Assembly: GCA_002506485.1 (NCBI GenBank)
Contig: DAXQ01000023.1
Coordinates: 1-36,478, forward strand
DNA from: Euryarchaeota archaeon UBA136
GTDB lineage: Archaea; Thermoplasmatota; Poseidoniia; MGIII; CG-Epi1
Direction: 5' to 3'
Length of the DNA stretch: 36,478 nt
Shown here piece by piece: positions 31,505 through 36,478 of this stretch. Position numbers and translations under genes: made by a program. Positions within the stretch are counted from its first letter, which is position 1. Each line of letters begins with the position of its first letter. The notes below the pieces were generated by a model that was not told the origin of the DNA, did no database searches, and was given only the letters and a program-made list of their open reading frames with translations.

Positions 31505-31516
31505 AATTAATTAAAC
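31505..31516 (+). promoter_or_regulatory. TATA-like element for aEF-1beta
   Basis: AATTAATTAAAC is centred about 26 nt before ATG 31538, suggesting a leaderless mRNA and favouring the second of two nearby ATGs. Confidence 0.4.
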
Positions 31517-31537
31517 GACCCCTCAAAACTTATGTTC

Positions 31538-31804
31538 ATGGGAGAAGTCGCCCTGAAATACAGATTGATGCCTGAATCACCTGATTCAGATACGGATGCA
31601 ATAGTTGACGCTATACCAGCAGTCATACCTGATGATGCCAGTTTTGGTGCACACGAGGTCAAACCATTTGCCTATGGCCTGAAAGCCGTTATGATTGTGA
31701 TTATTGGTATAGATAGAGATGGATTTGCGACCGAGGTTGAAGACGGCCTGAATAGTCTGGCCAACGTCCAGACGGTTATTCTGGAAGAGCAGTCATTGAT
31801 CTAG
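31538..31804 (+). CDS. Elongation factor aEF-1beta (nucleotide exchange factor)
   Basis: An 88-residue exchange factor that regenerates GTP-bound aEF-1A. It is the size of the archaeal family and shows GEVALKYRLMPESPDSDTDA, the EVKPFAYGLKAVMIVIIGID block and a C-terminal EEQSLI. ATG 31538 gives the usual MGEV start; ATG 31532 would add two residues. Its substrate aEF-1A is encoded at 20775-22061 on the other strand. Confidence 0.93.
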   Translation: MGEVALKYRLMPESPDSDTDAIVDAIPAVIPDDASFGAHEVKPFAYGLKAVMIVIIGIDRDGFATEVEDGLNSLANVQTVILEEQSLI

Positions 31805-31806
31805 GT

Positions 31807-31817
31807 TTTTTATAAAA
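31807..31817 (+). promoter_or_regulatory. TATA box for the second plsC
   Basis: TTTTATAAAA within this stretch predicts a start near 31837. The leader has GGTG at 31846-31849, seven bases before ATG 31857. A weaker ATATAAAT at 31826-31833 is an alternative box. Confidence 0.45.
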
Positions 31818-31856
31818 CACCAAGAATATAAATCACTTCTCCGTAGGTGTTTGATT

Positions 31857-32615
31857 ATGGCTGACCGAGCACCTCTGTCTTACACGACAACTAGGTTAAC
31901 ATTAGGAACGTTTCTTCGAATCATGTTTCGACCTAGGTATCTTGGTAGGGCTAAGATTCCAGTGGATGGCCCCTTGATAATTGCGGCCAATCATCTTTCC
32001 CACATTGATCCCGCGTTCATAATGACTGCAGTCAAAAGACCGATTTCCTATATGTCCAAGAAGGAACATTTTGTTGGGGCCGTTAGACGTTTGGTGTTCA
32101 AACAAGTAGGCGTGATCCCAGTTGATCGAAAGGTGGGTGGTACGGAAGCACTTGATGGAGCAATTCAGGTTCTGAAAGATGGAGGGGCCATTGGTATCTT
32201 TCCAGAGGGGACCCGTTCAAGAGATGGCACCTTGGGTCCAGGCAAGACGGGTGTAGCACGTTTGGCTGCAGCTACGGGTGCTGCGGTGGTCCCGGTTGCC
32301 ATTCGCCAGACAGATGACGTGTGGCCAGTTTCCAAACGAGTACCTCGTCCTTGGAGAAAATTCTACTATAAATTTGGTGACCCCCTCTACTTTGGAGGTT
32401 CAGAGATCAATGCCGAGAGTCTACACAAATTCACGGATGAGGTAATGGATAGTATAGTTGCCTTGTCGAAGGAGTGCGAGGACTATTGGCAGTCCCAAAA
32501 AGTTTCAGTCAGATTACGAAACTGGACTGAGAAGACCCGCTCGGGTGTCCGTCATAGGATAGAGTCCTGGCGCAAAAATCGCAAAGTTCCCATACTCTCT
32601 CGAATTAGGAAGTAG
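31857..32615 (+). CDS. plsC: 1-acyl-sn-glycerol-3-phosphate acyltransferase (PlsC family)
   Basis: A 252-residue acyltransferase with all family motifs: IIAANHLSHIDPAF (catalytic HX4D), VIPVDRKVGG, IGIFPEGTRSRDGTLGPGKT (acceptor phosphate binding) and VVPVAIR. It would acylate lysophosphatidate or an analogue at the membrane. No clear membrane helix precedes the catalytic domain; the C-terminal 60 residues are very basic (VSVRLRNWTEKTRSGVRHR, RKNRKVPILSRIRK) and may bind the membrane surface. ATG 31857 is chosen for the GGTG site seven bases upstream; TTG 31851 is the other option. It is distinct from the partial plsC at 1-524. Confidence 0.9.
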   Translation: MADRAPLSYTTTRLTLGTFLRIMFRPRYLGRAKIPVDGPLIIAANHLSHIDPAFIMTAVKRPISYMSKKEHFVGAVRRLVFKQVGVIPVDRKVGGTEALDGAIQVLKDGGAIGIFPEGTRSRDGTLGPGKTGVARLAAATGAAVVPVAIRQTDDVWPVSKRVPRPWRKFYYKFGDPLYFGGSEINAESLHKFTDEVMDSIVALSKECEDYWQSQKVSVRLRNWTEKTRSGVRHRIESWRKNRKVPILSRIRK

Positions 32616-32626
32616 TCATTTCCTAT

Positions 32627-34336
32627 TCAGGTTCTCTCTGAACATTCTAGCTTGACATTACCGCCCCTAAGTTCCAACCTAATTTTGTCCCCTGAGTTGA
32701 TTGCCTGGCAGGGGTCCTCTTCGAATGAGTGGGCATAGGGTATTCCTAGAAGGCTGCATGCCGGTATAGTTTGCTGATCCAAATCGGTGTTGATTATCGC
32801 TTTTGGACCATTTCCATTGTAGAATAACCCGAGTAAAACATAGGGTGCTACTGTTGAACCACTACCTTTTGGAAAGATCAGAATTTTATCTGCGATGGAT
32901 TTCCCATTGATTGGGTGCCCTTCCTCTTCAATGGTTCCAGTTTCACGATTGACGAAACCTAGAAAGGTTATTGGAACATCAGTAACCAAGGCTTCACCTT
33001 CTATATCCCATTCCTCCTGTGACTTTAGTCCTTCTCCTGAGATTACTACATTACCTTCTTTACGTGTTTTTCTGGATTCTAAGCGTTGCACTTTGCCTAG
33101 ACTTCTTTTAGTTCTAGTCACTTTCAATAGATTCGGTTTTGCAGCATGCTCGATACAACCTGCTAATCTCATAACAGAGGTATTAATCGAATTAAGTCCT
33201 GACTTCAAGTAGTGTTCAGCCTTCATAGAATTCGTCAGAATATGCTTAATCTTTGCATGATTGTAATGTACAACTTCAGGGCACGTTTCACGTAGAACGA
33301 GTCCACCAGCATCTTCTACAATCTTGACTAATCCCTCTTTTTCTGCCTTCGCAAAATTTTCAGACGAAGTGAACAACCACAAACGTCCTTTTGGCAATTC
33401 TTTTCCATCAACTAATTCCGCAGTTCTCTGAATCTCCTCATATGAGGCTTGAGGGCATCCTATAGTCACCAGATCAACTCTGTTCTTGGGCGCTAGTTCT
33501 GAATATCGTTTCTTAAGATCAAGAGCTGTGAATCTGATGTCAGCATGAGAATCTGCGACTTGGGGATTGTCAGTAAAACCATCAACAAACAACATTGGGC
33601 AGCCATAATTTGCAGCCGCAGCAGTCAATGCCTTTCTGCATTCCGAATTCAAATTCTTGAGTCCGAATATTATTGGAATTGGCCCATATTCCATTTTCCA
33701 TTGTGGCTGTATCTGTTTCCCAATCCAGTCTCCTAAAATTGAATAATCTACAGGTTCTTCCAAATCACAGTTCACTGTCACTGTCAGGTTGGGAACACGA
33801 TTTTCATCCAAAAGGAGCCCATATTCAGGCGTAAAACCACAAATTGCAGTTGCAATTGCTGATAATCCGGATTCTCTGTTTGTTCTTAGTTTTGTATATG
33901 AATTGGCAAAGCAGACGGCATTTGATTCAGCCCAGGAGGCATTTCCTTCAATGCTGGGATTATCATAAGGAGTACACGACAACGTCAATTTTATCCCCAG
34001 TTGTTCGTAGGCATCCAGGATATTTTGTTGTTTTTCGACATAGTCCTTTACAGGTATGTCCATATCCTCGATTTTTGTCCTGTCGCAACCTGCAGAATTC
34101 AGGGTCGTTTCAACTGCAGTTTCTGAACACCCCTCAGCTGTTAGGTCTTTCAAAAATCTGATTAATCCTTCACCTCCAGTCAGGGGAGATACTCCCGATA
34201 CATGAGCCGAGGTTACGGGTATGAGTTTTTTTGCACCCGCAGCTTCACCCAGATCGACCAGTAACCTCATTGCCTTTTGTTTGGTGGAACTTTGGCCACC
34301 TTTCAGCATATCCTTCTGTTCGGAAGTTAGTATCAT
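32627..34336 (-). CDS. Fused aconitase X (large + small subunits), probable mevalonate 5-phosphate dehydratase
   Basis: A 569-residue fusion. Residues 1 to about 407 are the AcnX catalytic subunit (DUF521), with VTSAHVSGVSPLTGGEGL, GNASWAESNAVCFANSYT and CPEVVHYNH. Cys121, Cys294 and Cys352 are candidate [4Fe-4S] ligands. Residues about 428-566 are the swivelling small subunit (DUF126), with FPKGSGSTVAPYVLLGL and the PACSLLGIPYA block. In characterised archaea these are two proteins that together dehydrate mevalonate 5-phosphate to trans-anhydromevalonate 5-phosphate. The gene directly abuts the UbiD-type decarboxylase (TAA next to ATG) and lies downstream of mevalonate kinase, which supports that reaction. 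Bacterial AcnX relatives act on hydroxyproline, so substrate remains inferred. Confidence 0.88.
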   Translation of the reverse strand: MILTSEQKDMLKGGQSSTKQKAMRLLVDLGEAAGAKKLIPVTSAHVSGVSPLTGGEGLIRFLKDLTAEGCSETAVETTLNSAGCDRTKIEDMDIPVKDYVEKQQNILDAYEQLGIKLTLSCTPYDNPSIEGNASWAESNAVCFANSYTKLRTNRESGLSAIATAICGFTPEYGLLLDENRVPNLTVTVNCDLEEPVDYSILGDWIGKQIQPQWKMEYGPIPIIFGLKNLNSECRKALTAAAANYGCPMLFVDGFTDNPQVADSHADIRFTALDLKKRYSELAPKNRVDLVTIGCPQASYEEIQRTAELVDGKELPKGRLWLFTSSENFAKAEKEGLVKIVEDAGGLVLRETCPEVVHYNHAKIKHILTNSMKAEHYLKSGLNSINTSVMRLAGCIEHAAKPNLLKVTRTKRSLGKVQRLESRKTRKEGNVVISGEGLKSQEEWDIEGEALVTDVPITFLGFVNRETGTIEEEGHPINGKSIADKILIFPKGSGSTVAPYVLLGLFYNGNGPKAIINTDLDQQTIPACSLLGIPYAHSFEEDPCQAINSGDKIRLELRGGNVKLECSERT

Positions 34337-35614
34337 TTAATCTAGATATTCTTCCAGGTTCACCTGCATTCCCGGTTTTGTCTTACTGAAGTCATTTCGT
34401 TCTCGATCCAGAGGTATGGTACAATCAAATCCGACTTTGACGGTGCCTCTTGTCTTAGGGTCTGCACTGGGATCCAGAGACGAACCTTTGACTCCTGTTT
34501 TGATAACTAGATTCTTATCGGCTTGAAAACGTGTGGCCATTGCCCATTCCACAGCCTGTGGATTAGTAACATCGATATCATCATCTACGATCCAAACGTG
34601 TTTCATGGAGGCGTGCCCGTCAAAAGCAGCTTCAATTGCCTTCCTTCCATCATCTTCATTTTTCTTTTTGATAGATACCACACCATGTAACCACGAACCT
34701 CCACCATGTGACATGAAAACATCATGACATTCAATGACCTTGTTAACCGAATTGAATATGGTCGGTTCACGTGGCATCCCCATCAGGACTTTGTGCTCTG
34801 GACCACTAGGTAGTAGTGCGTGGAATACAGAATCATCTCTGATGAAAATACGCTTAATTCTAGCCACTGGCTGCTTGCGTATTATATCTGGTGTCTCGGT
34901 CAGGTCAACAAATGGTCCCTCGTCGTGCATGTCCCCGGTAAATTCGCATATCATTACCACTTCAGACTGAGGAATAAAATGACCTGCCAGTTCAATCACG
35001 GGAGAATCGGCCAGGGCATTTGCCACAGCCATTTCATCTTCCTCTATCCCGAAAGATGTTGCTGCGCCTAACAAAACTGGAACAGAAACGCCATTGCAGA
35101 ATGCAAATTCCTTGAGACCCCGTTTCATGTAATCCATAAGATGTCTATCGAGAATTCTCATGACGAGATGTTGATTATCAATCTTCATTGCACGGTGGAA
35201 AGACAAATTCCTTCCATATTCCTTATCGTTAGCCACGGCCATTGCCGAGGAAATGTATGCTCCCCCATCTATGGGCTGATGTGTAAGTATCGGTAGTTTT
35301 TCAAGAGAGGCCTCGATTTCCTTGTACCCCTTTGCCTCTTTGACATCCGGTGTTTTGCTTTCTATTACAGCCTTTGATATCTTTCCAAGAACCTCATTTG
35401 GTGTACATTCAAGTCCCAAGGCTACAAGTTCCCGGCTTGAACAAATGTTGGTTATGCATGGAAGAATGCTCCCCTTCACATTTTCCAAGTACAGTGGCCT
35501 ATCACCTGCGTCCTCCATCAGGGCTGCAACTTCATAAACTGGATCAACCTCTCTGGTCACTCGTTGTAATTTTCCTTTTTCTTCCAGTAGGTCAACGAAT
35601 TCTCTGAGATTCAT
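34337..35614 (-). CDS. UbiD-family decarboxylase, probable trans-anhydromevalonate 5-phosphate decarboxylase
   Basis: A 425-residue member of the prenyl-FMN-dependent UbiD family, with NLREFVDLLEEKGKLQRVTR at the N-terminus, KEYGRNLSFHRAMKI, HDEGPFVDLTETPDI, the VDDDIDVTNPQAVEWAMATR block and a terminal PLDRERNDF. UbiD enzymes normally decarboxylate aromatic or unsaturated acids. In the archaeal mevalonate pathway one member converts trans-anhydromevalonate 5-phosphate to isopentenyl phosphate. Placement between mevalonate kinase (ATGA overlap) and AcnX makes that role very likely. A UbiX prenyltransferase to make the cofactor, and isopentenyl phosphate kinase, must be elsewhere. Confidence 0.88.
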   Translation of the reverse strand: MNLREFVDLLEEKGKLQRVTREVDPVYEVAALMEDAGDRPLYLENVKGSILPCITNICSSRELVALGLECTPNEVLGKISKAVIESKTPDVKEAKGYKEIEASLEKLPILTHQPIDGGAYISSAMAVANDKEYGRNLSFHRAMKIDNQHLVMRILDRHLMDYMKRGLKEFAFCNGVSVPVLLGAATSFGIEEDEMAVANALADSPVIELAGHFIPQSEVVMICEFTGDMHDEGPFVDLTETPDIIRKQPVARIKRIFIRDDSVFHALLPSGPEHKVLMGMPREPTIFNSVNKVIECHDVFMSHGGGSWLHGVVSIKKKNEDDGRKAIEAAFDGHASMKHVWIVDDDIDVTNPQAVEWAMATRFQADKNLVIKTGVKGSSLDPSADPKTRGTVKVGFDCTIPLDRERNDFSKTKPGMQVNLEEYLD

Positions 35615-36478
35615 GGTCGCTCTCCAAATGAAGTCTGATAGGCCCTATATCCGGCTTCCGTTATCGCATCATAAATTTTCTTTTGGGATTTTTTATCCTC
35701 AGCAAGAGCTACCATATTTCCACCACCACCACCTCCAGTTAGTTTAGCACCCAATGCCTCTTCTTCATGAGCAATATCGATTAACTTTTCTAAACTTTTA
35801 TGTCCGACACCTATTGAGTTCAAGAGCTTGTGATTTTCATCCATCAGTTCACCGACTAATTCTCTATCTCCTTTTTCAACAGCTATTTTTCCATTCCTAG
35901 TAACTTTTTCAATTTCATCGAAATAGCCTTCCATTAGCCTAGGTTCCTTTTTCCAAGCTTTTCTAACATTAGCCACAGTTTTTTTGGTCGAAGCTTCAAT
36001 ACCCGTATCTCCAATCACCAATCTGAAAATATTTCCAGGATCAAATGTTTTAGGTTTTTTTCCTTTTACAAAGTAAACAGGCATTTCGTATGCAACAACT
36101 GTGTTGTCTATTCCACTTGGAGTCCCATGAACAATTTTTTCAGCTTCAAAAACAAGCTCAGATATTTCATTTTCAGCTAGATTAACGCCCAAATGACTAG
36201 ATAATGCCCTGCAAACCGCCGTGGAAGTCGCAGCACTACTCCCCATTCCAGAACCCTGTGGTAGTTTTGATGTGAGATTTATAGTTAGGTTCGGCTCATT
36301 TTCATCACTTATGGACAAGATAGATTGAGCTAGTACACTGAATTGGTTATCACTTGTACCAAGTTTGTATTTCTTCTTAATGTCCATTGCATTTATCGTA
36401 ATTCCTTCTTCACCCGGTTCACTCCATGCAGTTGCCCTCATACCAGCTACAGGGATTGCGATTGCAGGCTTGCCATAG
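35611..36478 (-). CDS. mvk: Mevalonate kinase, N-terminal end outside window
   Basis: A GHMP kinase that phosphorylates mevalonate with ATP. The frame stays open past the internal ATG at 36441 to the window edge, where it reads YGKPAIAIPVAGMRATAW, the usual N-terminal motif (HxVVYGxPAIA) of the family. So about 10-15 residues are missing and ATG 36441 is not the true start. Further motifs are KLPQGSGMGSSAATSTA (phosphate loop), HGTPSGIDNTVV (catalytic Asp) and GAKLTGGGGGGNMVAL. It is the first of the three-gene mevalonate unit, overlapping the next gene by four bases. Confidence 0.95.
   Translation of the reverse strand, partial: YGKPAIAIPVAGMRATAWSEPGEEGITINAMDIKKKYKLGTSDNQFSVLAQSILSISDENEPNLTINLTSKLPQGSGMGSSAATSTAVCRALSSHLGVNLAENEISELVFEAEKIVHGTPSGIDNTVVAYEMPVYFVKGKKPKTFDPGNIFRLVIGDTGIEASTKKTVANVRKAWKKEPRLMEGYFDEIEKVTRNGKIAVEKGDRELVGELMDENHKLLNSIGVGHKSLEKLIDIAHEEEALGAKLTGGGGGGNMVALAEDKKSQKKIYDAITEAGYRAYQTSFGERP

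Noticed and set aside
1..36478. CRISPR arrays, insertion sequences, integrases or prophage genes
   Set aside because: No regularly spaced repeats, transposase motifs or phage structural genes were seen on either strand; the region is housekeeping chromosome.

Overview
The window is a densely coded piece of an archaeal chromosome. The evidence is archaeal-type ribosomal proteins (uS2, uS7, uS10, uS12, eL42, eS27), aEF-1A, aEF-2, aEF-1beta, aIF2-alpha, RpoK, TFS, Nop10 and a PAC2 proteasome chaperone, together with GGGP synthase, geranylgeranyl reductase and TATA/BRE-like promoters. The mixture of archaeal core genes, PGF-CTERM surface proteins, bacterial-type ThrRS and PlsC acyltransferases best fits a planktonic Thermoplasmatota lineage such as Marine Group II (Poseidoniales). 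That placement is an inference; no rRNA gene is present to settle it.

Layout. 1-2.6 kb (minus): rpoK-eno-rps2-plsC, the last cut by the window edge. 2.7-6.8 kb (plus): two tandem secreted proteins with C-terminal PGF-CTERM anchors. 6.8-9.6 kb (plus): nadC-tsr3, a small unknown gene and a geranylgeranyl reductase. 9.7-11.85 kb (plus): the overlapping cluster rpl44e-rps27e-aif2a-nop10-PAC2; rps27e (58 aa) and nop10 (51 aa) are very short genes. 11.85-14.5 kb (minus): three membrane proteins of unknown function. 14.6-15.0 kb: a highly promoted 76-aa two-repeat protein, a hairpin/U-tract, and tRNA-Ser(UGA). 15.0-20.4 kb: thrS (minus), a membrane protein, then GGGP synthase and a DUF2070 protein (plus). 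20.4-27.5 kb (minus): the str group rps12-rps7-fusA and tuf-rps10, split by three tandem AIM24-family genes on the plus strand. 27.6-30.1 kb: tRNA-Thr(UGU) and a 796-aa beta-propeller protein. 30.1-31.4 kb (minus): ferredoxin, membrane protein, TFS. 31.5-32.6 kb (plus): aEF-1beta and a second PlsC. 32.6-36.5 kb (minus): mevalonate kinase (5' end outside), a UbiD-type decarboxylase and a fused aconitase-X protein.

How the genes work together. The last three genes encode consecutive steps of the archaeal mevalonate pathway through trans-anhydromevalonate 5-phosphate. The products would feed GGGP synthase and geranylgeranyl reductase, both also in the window. Two bacterial-style PlsC proteins raise the possibility of ester lipids beside ether lipids. 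Three proteins that are classically zinc-binding (eL42, eS27 and a Sulfolobus-type ferredoxin) have lost their zinc ligands here, while Nop10, TFS and ThrRS keep theirs. This pattern is the most unexpected observation.

Many genes have a TATA-like box centred about 25-27 nt before the start codon, which suggests leaderless transcripts. A few strongly expressed genes (tuf, the 76-aa protein, the first surface protein) have GGTG or GGAGG ribosome-binding sites. No gene-free stretch exceeds 300 bases, and I see no CRISPR array, insertion sequence or integrase.
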